The notes under the pieces are model-generated. The model worked only from the letters and a program-made list of their open reading frames with translations, did not search any database and had not been told where the DNA came from. The position numbers and the translations under genes were made by a program. From MAG-120531 sp002378585 (GTDB lineage: Bacteria; Bacteroidota; Bacteroidia; Flavobacteriales; Flavobacteriaceae), in assembly GCA_937890575.1 (NCBI GenBank), contig CALADZ010000090.1, positions 1 through 19,458 of the forward strand: a DNA stretch of 19,458 nucleotides, in the 5' to 3' direction. Shown here one piece after another: positions 7,337 through 14,983 of this stretch. How positions within the stretch are numbered: the stretch's first letter is position 1; each line of letters starts with the position of its first letter.

Positions 7337-7924
7337 TTATTGATTATCAATAAATTGAATAAATTTAAACAAAGCCTTGCTTCGGTGACTCCATTTGTTT
7401 TTGGTTTCTTTATCCATTTCCGCAAAGGATTTATCTGCCCCTGTAGGCATAAATATAGGGTCGTATCCAAATCCATGGGAACCTCTGGGTTGTTCTAAAA
7501 TAACACCAACTGCCATACCCTCAAAGAAGTAGTGTTTTTGATCTAGGTTGAACGACAGTACTGTTTTAAAGGACGCAGATCGATGGGTGGTTGTGGCTAG
7601 TGAACGAAGTAAGAGCTGGATATTGTCTTGATCATTGGCCTGGGGTCCGGCATATCTGGCAGAATAAACACCAGGTTTACCGTCTAATGCGTCGACAAAT
7701 AAACCTGAGTCATCTGATAGCGTAGGAAGTCCCGTTTTTTCAAAGATCAATTGAGATTTGATTAACGCATTTTCATGAAGTGTGGCACCTGTTTCCTCAA
7801 TTTGTTGCTCAAATCCAATGTCTTTTAAGGTAAGTATTTTAAAGTCCCCTTTAAGTAAGTGGTTTAATTCTGCCACTTTGTTCAGGTTGTTTGTGGCCAA
7901 TACAAGTTGAAAAGGGATCTTCAT
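7337..7924 (-). CDS. rdgB: XTP/dITP diphosphatase (RdgB/HAM1)
   Basis: A 195-residue cytoplasmic pyrophosphatase that hydrolyses non-canonical purine triphosphates (dITP, XTP) to monophosphates and keeps them out of DNA and RNA. The HAM1 family motifs are all visible: LATNNLNKVAEL near the N-terminus, LSDDSGLFVDAL in the middle, PGVYSARYAG, GSHGFGYDPIF, and C-terminal KWSHRSKALFKF. The length is normal for the family. It begins at ATG 7924, divergent from the serB-serA fusion with 90 nt between the starts. A weak -7-like TAAATTTA (7949-7942) precedes it. The helicase gene follows downstream on the same strand after about 150 nt and has its own promoter. Confidence 0.95.
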   Translation of the reverse strand: MKIPFQLVLATNNLNKVAELNHLLKGDFKILTLKDIGFEQQIEETGATLHENALIKSQLIFEKTGLPTLSDDSGLFVDALDGKPGVYSARYAGPQANDQDNIQLLLRSLATTTHRSASFKTVLSFNLDQKHYFFEGMAVGVILEQPRGSHGFGYDPIFMPTGADKSFAEMDKETKNKWSHRSKALFKFIQFIDNQ

Positions 7925-7986
7925 GTCAGGGTATTTGCCTGTAAATTTATCACAATTTCTCCCGGATTAATCGCATTAAATTTCCC

Positions 7987-7994
7987 TACTTTTG
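7987..7994 (+). promoter_or_regulatory. Promoter -7 box of the serB-serA fusion
   Basis: TACTTTTG matches TAnnTTTG exactly, 20 nt before the GTG start at 8015. No clear TTG -33 element is seen; TTA at 7967-7969 is the nearest candidate. The predicted leader is only about 10-15 nt, so the out-of-frame ATG at 8010 would be part of it. Confidence 0.5.
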
Positions 7995-8014
7995 TGCCTT
8001 AAATACCTTATGCC

Positions 8015-9898
8015 GTGGGCAAAAATTACGTTTTCGATTTTGACAGCACCTTAACTAGGGTGGAAGCTTTGGATGTTTTGGCTGAAATCACCTTGGAAGG
8101 CAACCTTGAAAAAGAATCCATCATTGAACAGATAAAAGAAATCACCAATCTAGGTATTGATGGAGAGATCTCCTTCACTGAATCATTGGAGCGAAGAATC
8201 AGATTGCTCAAAGCGCACAAGAATGATTTAGCCGAGTTAGTTACTAGATTATCAGCTAAGGTTTCTCCTTCTATTGTAGAGAATAAGTCGTTTTTTACTC
8301 AATACTCCGAGGATATCTATGTTATATCTTGTGGATTCAAAGAATTTATTGATCCGATTGTTGCCGCCTATGATATTCCTTCTGAAAAGGTTTACGCCAA
8401 CACGTTTACCTATGATCAGGACGGGTACATTACCGGTTTTGACCGCATGAATGTACTTTCTGCTCACAACGGAAAAATCGACTGCTTAAAAAATTTGAAT
8501 TTAAGAGGAGAAATTCAAGTAGTAGGCGATGGATACAGTGATTATGTGATGAGAGAAGCAGGTATAGCAGATAAGTTCTTTGCCTATACAGAGAATGTAC
8601 AAAGACAAAAAGCTATGGCGCACGCAGACCATATTACACCAAACTTAGACGAATTTTTATACATCAACGATTTGCCACGAAACATTTCTTACCCCAAACA
8701 CAGAATCAAAGTGCTTTTATTGGAAAACGTACATCCACAAGCCTTTGAGCACTTAACTACCGACGGCTTTACGGTCGAAACCGTTACCTCCAGTCTAACA
8801 GAAGAGGAGCTCATTGAAAAAATAAAAGATGTACATGTCCTAGGCATACGCTCTAAGACTCAAGTCACTCAAAAAGTACTCGATGCGGCTGAAAAGTTGA
8901 TGGTGGTGGGTGCATTTTGCATCGGAACCACACAGATTGATTTGATGGCTTGCAAAAAACAAGGGGTTGTGGTGTTTAATGCGCCTTACAGCAACACGCG
9001 CTCCGTAGTAGAGCTAGCCATCGGTGAGATCATTATGTTGATGCGTCGCATATTTCCGAGATCCACAGAAATCCACAATGGTCAGTGGAACAAAACCGCC
9101 TCAAACGCTACGGAGGTCCGAGGCAAGAAAATAGGTATTGTGGGTTATGGAAACATCGGCAAACAGCTTTCCGTGTTGTGCGAAGCCATGGGTATGCAGG
9201 TTTACTTTTACGACATCAACGATCAGCTGGCTCTGGGTAATGCTACCAAGTGTAATTCACTTAATGAACTGTTAGCCATAGCAGATGTAGTGTCCTTACA
9301 TGTAGATGACAACAAAGCCAACACTGATTTATTCAATGCGGATCGATTTAGCCGAATGAAAAAGGGGGCGCTGTTTATCAATCTGGCCAGAGGTTTTGTG
9401 GTGGATATTCCAGCCCTTGTGGCCGCCTTAAAAAGTGGTCATTTAGGTGGGGCAGCGGTAGATGTTTATCCATGGGAACCTATTGGAAATGGTCCTTTTG
9501 AAACCGAACTTCGCGGATTAGACAACGTGATTTTAACTCCCCACATCGGAGGAAGCACCGAAGAGGCTCAAAAAGATATAGCGTCTTTTGTTCCTAAGAA
9601 AATTATGGATTATATCAACTCTGGCACCACGGTTGATGCGGTAAATTTCCCCAACCTGAGACTTCCAGAACAAAAGAACACCCATAGATTTTTACACATT
9701 CACCACAATGTACCTGGAGTAATGGCCAAGATAAACGAAGTTCTTGCCAAATTTGACTTAAACATAACAGGGCAGTTCTTATCCACAGATAACGAGGTTG
9801 GGTATGTGATCACTGAGGTAAACAAAGAGTATAACAAGGAAGTCATGAAAGCCCTAAAAAAGATTGACAATACCATCAAGTTCAGGGTATTGTACTAA
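8015..9898 (+). CDS. serA: Fused phosphoserine phosphatase / phosphoglycerate dehydrogenase
   Basis: A 627-residue bifunctional protein covering the first and last steps of serine synthesis. Residues 1 to about 215 are a HAD phosphatase of SerB type: DFDST with nucleophile Asp8 and Asp10, SCGF with Ser105, Lys154 and GDGYSD with Asp172 and Asp176. Residues about 230-545 are an NAD-dependent 3-phosphoglycerate dehydrogenase: GYGNIG (377-382), NAD-ribose Asp400, and the catalytic trio Arg459 (NLARG), Glu488 (YPWEP) and His510 (PHIGG). A C-terminal ACT domain, about 555-627, suggests feedback control by serine. Long fused forms of this kind occur in Bacteroidota. The start must be GTG 8015: upstream in frame a TAA stands at 8000-8002 and no ATG intervenes. 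The gene ends 1 nt from the convergent rlmH. Confidence 0.93.
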   Translation: MGKNYVFDFDSTLTRVEALDVLAEITLEGNLEKESIIEQIKEITNLGIDGEISFTESLERRIRLLKAHKNDLAELVTRLSAKVSPSIVENKSFFTQYSEDIYVISCGFKEFIDPIVAAYDIPSEKVYANTFTYDQDGYITGFDRMNVLSAHNGKIDCLKNLNLRGEIQVVGDGYSDYVMREAGIADKFFAYTENVQRQKAMAHADHITPNLDEFLYINDLPRNISYPKHRIKVLLLENVHPQAFEHLTTDGFTVETVTSSLTEEELIEKIKDVHVLGIRSKTQVTQKVLDAAEKLMVVGAFCIGTTQIDLMACKKQGVVVFNAPYSNTRSVVELAIGEIIMLMRRIFPRSTEIHNGQWNKTASNATEVRGKKIGIVGYGNIGKQLSVLCEAMGMQVYFYDINDQLALGNATKCNSLNELLAIADVVSLHVDDNKANTDLFNADRFSRMKKGALFINLARGFVVDIPALVAALKSGHLGGAAVDVYPWEPIGNGPFETELRGLDNVILTPHIGGSTEEAQKDIASFVPKKIMDYINSGTTVDAVNFPNLRLPEQKNTHRFLHIHHNVPGVMAKINEVLAKFDLNITGQFLSTDNEVGYVITEVNKEYNKEVMKALKKIDNTIKFRVLY

Positions 9899-9899
9899 T

Positions 9900-10373
9900 C
9901 TATTCGTGGTGGTACGGCTCGTTGTTTAGTATAGTCATCGCTCGGTATAATTGTTCGACCAAAAAGAGCCTGACCATTTGGTGTGAAAAGGTCAGTGAAG
10001 ATAAAGAAATACACAGGGGGTGTTTAGATTTCAGTGAAGCGCTGATTCCGTAAGGTCCTCCGATCACAAAAACAGCGTGTTTGTATCCGGCAACCATGGT
10101 TTTGTTGATGAATTCACTCAGGCCCATCGAGCTAAAGGTTTTACCTTTTTCATCTAATAGAATGGCCAGGTCATTGTTTTTAATGTGGCTACTGATCTGA
10201 TCTGCTTCCCAAGCCATCTGCATTTCTTTGCTAAGCGTTTTTCTGTTTTTTGGATCAGGGATGAATATCCATTCTGTCTTGATGTAGTGTTGCAGTCTTT
10301 CGGTGTATTGGCCCATTAAAGCCTCAATTTCACGCTGGTCTGTTTTTCCGATACAAACTATTTTGATATGCAT
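9900..10373 (-). CDS. rlmH: 23S rRNA (pseudouridine-1915-N3) methyltransferase
   Basis: A 157-residue SPOUT-class enzyme that methylates pseudouridine 1915 in helix 69 of 23S rRNA on assembled ribosomes, using S-adenosylmethionine. The diagnostic features are the N-terminal IKIVCIGKT, the glycine-rich AdoMet loop VFVIGGPYG at about 101-109, LSSLTFSHQMVRLFLVEQ, and the C-terminal QLYRA...PYHHE, which reaches into the active site in this family. The length is the usual 155-160. The start at ATG 10373 leaves 74 nt to the divergent priA start. The end lies 1 nt from the serB-serA stop codon, so no terminator fits between the two genes. Confidence 0.95.
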   Translation of the reverse strand: MHIKIVCIGKTDQREIEALMGQYTERLQHYIKTEWIFIPDPKNRKTLSKEMQMAWEADQISSHIKNNDLAILLDEKGKTFSSMGLSEFINKTMVAGYKHAVFVIGGPYGISASLKSKHPLCISLSSLTFSHQMVRLFLVEQLYRAMTILNNEPYHHE

Positions 10374-10402
10374 GGTTAAGATCTTTATGGAAATGGATTA
10401 TT

Positions 10403-10410
10403 TATATTTG
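10403..10410 (+). promoter_or_regulatory. Promoter -7 box of priA
   Basis: TATATTTG is an exact TAnnTTTG match, 37 nt before the priA ATG at 10448. It predicts a leader of about 30 nt. A clear -33 TTG is not seen at the expected distance. Confidence 0.5.
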
Positions 10411-10447
10411 GTGATTCAACCCATCGCCCAAAACTAGCAAATAATAA

Positions 10448-12871
10448 ATGATTCAGCTGGATGTCTTGCTGCCTTTGCCACTTAACCATTTGTATACCTA
10501 TGGTCTGCCTGAGGAAATCGAAATTCCCAGAACAGGCGTACGCGTAGTGGTGCCGTTTGGGTCCAAAAAATGGCAGACCGGTATTGTTTGGCGCATTCGT
10601 GAAGTAAATCATGCGGATGATTCCCTCAAGGAGATCGTTTATGTGTTGGATGAAACTCCATGGATCACCGAGCAACAAATGTTATTTTTTGATTGGTTAT
10701 CTACTTACTATATGAGTCCATTGGGGTTGGTGTTGAAGGCGGCCATCCCCAGCGCACTTTTGCTTTCTTCACAGACATTGGTTCAATTGACACCTGAGGC
10801 GCATGTAGATGCTGATCAATTGACGGATCAAGCATACATGATGTTGGAGGCGCTCGCACAACACAAGTCACTCCCATTAAATACGTTGTTGTCTATAGGG
10901 ACTAAGTCGTCTGGAATGGATACCATCAATGATTTGGTGGATCAAGGTTTCATTTTGGTTGAACAAGACATTAAGGAAAAATATGTTCCTAAATATGAGA
11001 CATTTATACGTGCAGATATCCACCAGAAATCTCTTTCAAGTGCCTTGCCGCCCAAACAAAAAGCTCTTTTTTCCTGGTGTCTAGAAAAGTCTACTGGTGT
11101 TGCGTTTAGCATAAAAAAGAAAGAGTTGACCAACACGGATTTTTGGAGTCCTTCCGCATATAGATCACTTGTTGACAAGGAGTTGTTGCTTGAAAAGTCG
11201 GTACGTGTAGATCGAATTGTATGGGATCAAAATGAATCTACAAAACCATTAAAGCCACTATACCCCCCGCAGAATGTCGCCTTGAATGAGCTCTTGGATC
11301 GATTGTACGAATCAAAAGTGACCTTGCTTCACGGTATTACAGGTTCCGGGAAAACGGAGGTTTATGCTCATTTATTTGAAGAATTGTTGCAAAAAGATCG
11401 ACAAGTTCTCTTCTTGTTACCAGAAATCGCATTGACCACGCAATTGATTAAAAGAATGCAAATGTATTTCGGCGATAAAGTAGCTACCTATCATTCCGGG
11501 ATGAGTCAAAATGAACGGGTTGAGGTTTGGCGTCGAGTTGCTGCAGGGACATCAACAGCTCAATTGATCTTGGGTACTCGATCGGCTGTATTTCTGCCCT
11601 GGAAAAGTTTGGGTCTGGTGGTTGTTGATGAAGAGCATGAGTCGGCTTACAGGCAAACAGAACCTGCGCCCAGGTACCAAGGAAGGGATGCAGCGATATA
11701 TGCGGCTCATCTGTATGGATGTGGTGTTGTTTTAGGTTCAGCTACCCCCAGTTTAACATCTATGGCACATGCTCAGTCTGGCAAATATGGGTATGTGCGC
11801 CTGGATGAAAGGCATTTGGGAACCCCGTTACCCCAAGTCTTGTTAATCGATCTCAAAGAACAACAGCTAAAAAAGAAAATGAAAGGTCATTTTTCTTCGG
11901 TGCTTATCGATGGAATCTCCGAGTGTTTGGGACAAGGGAAACAAGTCATTCTATTTCAAAATCGAAGAGGGTTTTCACCTAGTGTACAGTGTACCTCATG
12001 TGGTCACAGTCCTCAGTGCCCCAGTTGTGATGTTTCTTTGACCTACCACAAGCAAGGCAACATTTTGAAATGTCATTATTGTGGTTTTTTTCAAAACCAC
12101 CTAAGTCAGTGCCCAAGCTGTCGCGCTCCGGGCATGGAAACCCTCGGATTGGGTACTCAGCAAGTACTCGAATCATTTCAAGAACTCTTTCCTGGCGTTT
12201 CTGTAAAAAGGATGGACCAAGACACTACACGAAGAAAAAATGCCTACCAAGAGCTCATAGACGGATTTGAACAACAGTCATTTAAGGTGTTAATAGGCAC
12301 TCAAATGCTGTCCAAGGGATTGGATTTCAAGCAAGTTGGTTTGGTGGGTGTTCTTCAAGCAGATGCGATGTTGCATCACCCTGAATATTATGCCCATGAA
12401 CAAGCGTTCCAGATCCTCTATCAACTGGGTGGGCGTTCTGGGCGTTCAGAGGCTCAGGGGAAATTTTATATACAAACATATATGCCTGAACATCCTTTGC
12501 TGCAGCAAGTCTCCAGACATGATTATGCGGGAATGGTAGAAACTCAGTTAGCTCAAAGACGTACTTTTCAGTACCCACCTGAAGTTAAGTTGATCAAAGT
12601 GATACTAAAGCATAAAAGCTGGAATACAGTGGACAAAGGAGCCCATTGGTTAGCTCATCAAATTGTATCCAGAAGTAGTTTACCCGTCTTGGGGCCTGCT
12701 GATCCAGCTGTTGCCAGGATCAAAGATCAGTTTATCAAACATATTGTCGTCAAAGTTCCCCCACATGTTTCCCTGTCTGGTGTCAAAAAGTCCTTGAGTC
12801 GATTACAGCAAACTTTTGAGGCTATACCTGAGTTTCGTTCGATTCGTCTTTTGTTTCAGGTAGATTATTAG
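10448..12871 (+). CDS. priA: Primosomal protein N' (replication restart helicase PriA)
   Basis: An 807-residue 3'-5' DNA helicase that recognises abandoned replication forks and reloads the replisome. An N-terminal 3'-DNA-end binding domain (VLLPLPLNHLYTYGLP...) is followed by a wedge-like region. The helicase core has Walker A GITGSGKT at 296-303, DEEH at 394-397, SAT at 431-433 and GTQMLSKGLDF in lobe 2. Inserted in lobe 2 is the zinc-binding module with eight Cys at about 515, 518, 524, 527, 542, 545, 555 and 558, which bind two zinc ions in this family. All expected motifs are intact, so it should be active. It diverges from rlmH and ends 10 nt from the convergent LytTR gene with no visible terminator. 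Confidence 0.96.
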   Translation: MIQLDVLLPLPLNHLYTYGLPEEIEIPRTGVRVVVPFGSKKWQTGIVWRIREVNHADDSLKEIVYVLDETPWITEQQMLFFDWLSTYYMSPLGLVLKAAIPSALLLSSQTLVQLTPEAHVDADQLTDQAYMMLEALAQHKSLPLNTLLSIGTKSSGMDTINDLVDQGFILVEQDIKEKYVPKYETFIRADIHQKSLSSALPPKQKALFSWCLEKSTGVAFSIKKKELTNTDFWSPSAYRSLVDKELLLEKSVRVDRIVWDQNESTKPLKPLYPPQNVALNELLDRLYESKVTLLHGITGSGKTEVYAHLFEELLQKDRQVLFLLPEIALTTQLIKRMQMYFGDKVATYHSGMSQNERVEVWRRVAAGTSTAQLILGTRSAVFLPWKSLGLVVVDEEHESAYRQTEPAPRYQGRDAAIYAAHLYGCGVVLGSATPSLTSMAHAQSGKYGYVRLDERHLGTPLPQVLLIDLKEQQLKKKMKGHFSSVLIDGISECLGQGKQVILFQNRRGFSPSVQCTSCGHSPQCPSCDVSLTYHKQGNILKCHYCGFFQNHLSQCPSCRAPGMETLGLGTQQVLESFQELFPGVSVKRMDQDTTRRKNAYQELIDGFEQQSFKVLIGTQMLSKGLDFKQVGLVGVLQADAMLHHPEYYAHEQAFQILYQLGGRSGRSEAQGKFYIQTYMPEHPLLQQVSRHDYAGMVETQLAQRRTFQYPPEVKLIKVILKHKSWNTVDKGAHWLAHQIVSRSSLPVLGPADPAVARIKDQFIKHIVVKVPPHVSLSGVKKSLSRLQQTFEAIPEFRSIRLLFQVDY

Positions 12872-12881
12872 CCCCTTGAGT

Positions 12882-13598
12882 TCATCCCACATCGTGCTGA
12901 AAGTGCAGCTGTTTTAAAGCCACTTCAAAAGCCTGTTTGTTGTTTCTGCTCACGGGTAATTCAATCAGGTCTACCCAAACTTTTTTCTCTTGGTAAGTTT
13001 CAATGCGGTGCAGGTTCACGGCATATGATTTGTGGATTCTAAAAAAGGAGTGCTCCGGCAATAAACTCAAGAATTTGGTGAGGCCCATGGAAAGTATGAA
13101 ATTCTGTTTGTCTGTAATTACTTTGACATAATCCCCAAGTGCCTCTACCCATTTGATCGACTGAATCACCAATCTTTTTTTGCTGTGTTCGTGCTTTACA
13201 TAAATAGAGGGTTCTTCATTTACCCACTGTCTATTTTGTTCTACTCTAGCGTATGCTTTGGCTATGGCTGCATCAAAACGGTCTTGTTTTACCGGGCCAC
13301 ATAAAAAGTCGGTGACATTGTAATCAAAAGCTTTAATCGCGTGTTGTGTATTTTCTGCCATCACAATGATCTGAGGACTGTTGTGCAGGGATTCAATCAA
13401 CTGAAATCCGTTGCGCAGCGGCATGTCGGCAGCAATGATGGCGATATCTACTTCTCGGCAATTGATTCCGTGAACGGCCTCAATGGCGTTTCTAAAAGTG
13501 CAGAGTAAATTGAGCTGAGGGTGTTTTAACGCCATTTGACGGATATGCTCTCTTTTTGACAATTCAGATTCAACGATCACACAGTTTAGTTTTTTCAT
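12882..13598 (-). CDS. LytTR regulator with degenerate receiver domain
   Basis: A 238-residue DNA-binding regulator. The C-terminal LytTR domain, about 135-235, is well preserved: KWVEALGDYVKVIT, HSFFRIHKSYAVNLHRIE and LPVSRNNK. The N-terminal 115 residues have the receiver fold pattern but lack its chemistry. The phospho-acceptor Asp is Ala56 (IIAADMP against the usual FLDIxMP). The acidic pair VDDE reads VESE (10-12). The conserved Thr/Ser is Met80 (IIVMAEN), and the Lys of KP is Gly101 (CGP). No histidine kinase gene is nearby. Control by phosphorylation is therefore unlikely; ligand binding, dimerisation or expression level are alternatives. The start at ATG 13598 gives a complete receiver fold. 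Upstream lie about 230 nt shared with the divergent rpsF promoter; no strong -7 box was found for this gene. Confidence 0.88.
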   Translation of the reverse strand: MKKLNCVIVESELSKREHIRQMALKHPQLNLLCTFRNAIEAVHGINCREVDIAIIAADMPLRNGFQLIESLHNSPQIIVMAENTQHAIKAFDYNVTDFLCGPVKQDRFDAAIAKAYARVEQNRQWVNEEPSIYVKHEHSKKRLVIQSIKWVEALGDYVKVITDKQNFILSMGLTKFLSLLPEHSFFRIHKSYAVNLHRIETYQEKKVWVDLIELPVSRNNKQAFEVALKQLHFQHDVG

Positions 13599-13753
13599 AG
13601 CTGATGATTTAGTGGTTAGTTTGACTAAAGTATCTGCCTTGCATCAGGTGAACTAAAAAATGTTGTGAAGTAGGCTTATGGTGTTGTTAAAGGTCGTTTT
13701 GGCGATGTGAGCTAAAAGTATATTCGATCTATAACCCCCATATTTGCTGGAAG

Positions 13754-13773
13754 TCAAATGATTCGTCATTTCA
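13754..13773. repeat. Inverted repeat upstream of rpsF
   Basis: TCAAATGA, then 4 nt, then TCATTTCA: 8-bp arms with one mismatch, ending 1 nt before the -33 TTG of the rpsF promoter. It shares a TCAAATGA half-site with the repeat before purB. It could be a regulator site, but repeats of this quality are expected by chance. Confidence 0.25.
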
Positions 13774-13774
13774 C

Positions 13775-13805
13775 TTGTTCATCCAAAATGTTTGTTTTAT
13801 TTTTG
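13775..13805 (+). promoter_or_regulatory. Promoter of the rpsF-rpsR-rplI operon
   Basis: TTG at 13775-13777, a 20-nt spacer and TATTTTTG at 13798-13805 match the Bacteroidota consensus TTG/TAnnTTTG with good spacing. Transcription should start near 13812, giving a leader of only about 16 nt before the rpsF ATG. This is the clearest promoter in the window. Confidence 0.75.
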
Positions 13806-13819
13806 CACCCTTAAATTTT

Positions 13820-13831
13820 ATGAACTTATGA
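13820..13831 (+). other. Three-codon ORF overlapping the rpsF start
   Basis: ATG AAC TTA TGA (13820-13831) ends on a TGA that overlaps the rpsF ATG (13828-13830) as ATGA. If transcription starts near 13812, the first AUG on the mRNA is this one rather than that of rpsF. It may be chance, or it may couple initiation. Confidence 0.3.
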
Positions 13832-14169
13832 ACCATTACGAAACTGTTTTCATTTTGAATCCCGTTCTATCTGAGACCCAGATAGAGGAAACAGTTAAGA
13901 AATTCGAGGATTTCTTAATTAAGAGTGGTGCCAAAATGGTCTCCAAAGAAAACTGGGGACTTAAAAAGTTGGCCTACGCAATCCAACACAAAAAAAGTGG
14001 TTTTTACCATTTGTTTGAATTCACTGCTCCTGGAGAGGCTATCGGCCTTTTTGAGCAAGAATTTTCACGCGATGAACGCATTATGCGTTTCCTAACTGTG
14101 AAATTAGACAAGCACGCCATTTCATGGGCGCAGCGCAGAAGAGAAAAATTAAACATTAAAGCCCTTTAG
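13828..14169 (+). CDS. rpsF: 30S ribosomal protein S6
   Basis: A 113-residue protein of the small ribosomal subunit platform that binds 16S rRNA together with S18. The sequence is typical: MNHYETVFILNPVLSE, a helix ETVKKFEDFL, WGLKKLAYAIQHKKSGFYHLFEF in the middle, and RDERIMRFLTVKLDKHA near the end. I chose ATG 13828 because it gives the usual Bacteroidota S6 N-terminus. The open frame reaches back to a TTG at 13792, but that lies upstream of the predicted transcription start. It is the first gene of the operon rpsF-rpsR-rplI, followed by rpsR after 2 nt. Confidence 0.97.
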   Translation: MNHYETVFILNPVLSETQIEETVKKFEDFLIKSGAKMVSKENWGLKKLAYAIQHKKSGFYHLFEFTAPGEAIGLFEQEFSRDERIMRFLTVKLDKHAISWAQRRREKLNIKAL

Positions 14170-14171
14170 TC

Positions 14172-14465
14172 ATGTCTATTGAACAACAAGCAAAAGGTAA
14201 AAAAGATGGTGAAGTGCGTTATTTAACGCCTTTGAACATCGATACCAACAAACAGAAGAAATATTGCAGATTTAAAAAATCTGGAATCAAGTACATCGAC
14301 TACAAGGACGCTGACTTTTTGATGAAATTGGTCAACGAGCAAGGAAAATTATTGCCCAGAAGACTTACAGGAACTTCTTTGAAGTACCAAAGAAAAGTGG
14401 CTGTGGCTGTGAAAAGAGCGAGACACATCGCATTAATGCCTTACGTAGGAGATTTACTTAAATAA
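14172..14465 (+). CDS. rpsR: 30S ribosomal protein S18
   Basis: A 97-residue basic protein that pairs with S6 on the 30S platform. The central KYCRFKKSGIKYIDYKDADFLMKLVNEQGKLLPRRLTG is split here only by description; its key cues are YCRFKK, IDYKD and LPRRLTGT, followed by YQRKVAVAVKRARHIALMPY. The N-terminal 20 residues are longer than in E. coli, as is common in Bacteroidota. It carries a single Cys in YCRF rather than a zinc-type set. It lies 2 nt after rpsF and 12 nt before rplI, with no Shine-Dalgarno sequence, which fits leader-independent initiation in this phylum. Confidence 0.97.
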   Translation: MSIEQQAKGKKDGEVRYLTPLNIDTNKQKKYCRFKKSGIKYIDYKDADFLMKLVNEQGKLLPRRLTGTSLKYQRKVAVAVKRARHIALMPYVGDLLK

Positions 14466-14477
14466 TTAGAGACGACC

Positions 14478-14927
14478 ATGGAACTTATTCTAAAACAAGA
14501 CGTTCAGGATTTAGGCTTTAAAGACGATGTCGTTAAAGTAAAGAATGGTTTCGGAAGAAACTACCTGATTCCTCAAGGATTAGCTGTTATGGCGACTCCT
14601 TCAGCAAAAAAAGTACTTGCTGAAAATTTGAAGCAACGAGCTCACAAAGAAGCCAAGCAAGTGAAAGAAGCCCAGCAATTGGCTGAAGCTATCGCACAAT
14701 TATCCATCAAAATAGCTGCTAAAACAGGAGAAGGGGATAAATTATTTGGCTCTATTGGCAATGCAGATTTAGCTGAGGCATTGGCTCAGGCTGGTCAAAC
14801 CATTGACAAGAAATTTATCTCTGTACAAGGTGGAACCATCAAAAGAACCGGTCCATACAATGCAACGATTCGTTTGCATCGTGAGGTTTTGGTGACGTTA
14901 AATTTTGATGTTGTTGCTGAAAAATAA
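14478..14927 (+). CDS. rplI: 50S ribosomal protein L9
   Basis: A 149-residue protein of the large subunit that binds 23S rRNA near the L1 stalk and helps maintain reading frame. The N-terminal rRNA-binding domain shows the L9 signature: MELILKQDVQDLGFKDDVVKVKNGFGRNYLIPQG. The key residues are the glycines and NYLIPQG at about 29-35. A long Lys/Glu/Ala-rich connecting helix (about 41-75) leads to the C-terminal domain containing GDKLFGSIGNADLAEAL and a GPYNATIRLHREV segment. Length and domains are complete. It is the last gene of the ribosomal operon, followed after 21 nt by a strong intrinsic terminator. Confidence 0.97.
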   Translation: MELILKQDVQDLGFKDDVVKVKNGFGRNYLIPQGLAVMATPSAKKVLAENLKQRAHKEAKQVKEAQQLAEAIAQLSIKIAAKTGEGDKLFGSIGNADLAEALAQAGQTIDKKFISVQGGTIKRTGPYNATIRLHREVLVTLNFDVVAEK

Positions 14928-14948
14928 TTGACGATTCTTTAAAATAAT

Positions 14949-14977
14949 AAAGGCTATAGTTTCTATAGCCTTTTTTT
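14949..14977 (+). terminator. Intrinsic terminator of the rpsF-rpsR-rplI operon
   Basis: AAAGGCTATAG (14949-14959), loop TTT, CTATAGCCTTT (14963-14973): a perfect 11-bp stem with a T-run to 14977. It is the strongest terminator in the window. The T-run directly touches an ATG at 14978, six bases before the likely start of the next gene at 14984. Confidence 0.93.
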
Positions 14978-14983
14978 ATGCCG

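Noticed and set aside
10385..10678. Minus-strand open frame of 97 codons across the rlmH-priA gap and the start of priA
   Set aside because: It overlaps the well-supported start of priA and the priA promoter, and matches no family I recognise.
12070..12270. Plus-strand alternate frame inside priA, which might hint at a frameshift
   Set aside because: The priA frame is continuous with all zinc-site Cys and helicase motifs in order, so there is no frameshift.
13616..13628. Small repeat TTAGT-TTG-ACTAA upstream of the LytTR gene as a self-binding site
   Set aside because: Five-base arms are common by chance, and LytTR sites are usually spaced direct repeats, which I could not find here.
13806..13827. 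S6:S18-binding autoregulatory leader before rpsF, known from other bacteria
   Set aside because: The predicted leader is only about 16 nt, too short for the hairpin with a CCG bulge, and no such structure is seen.
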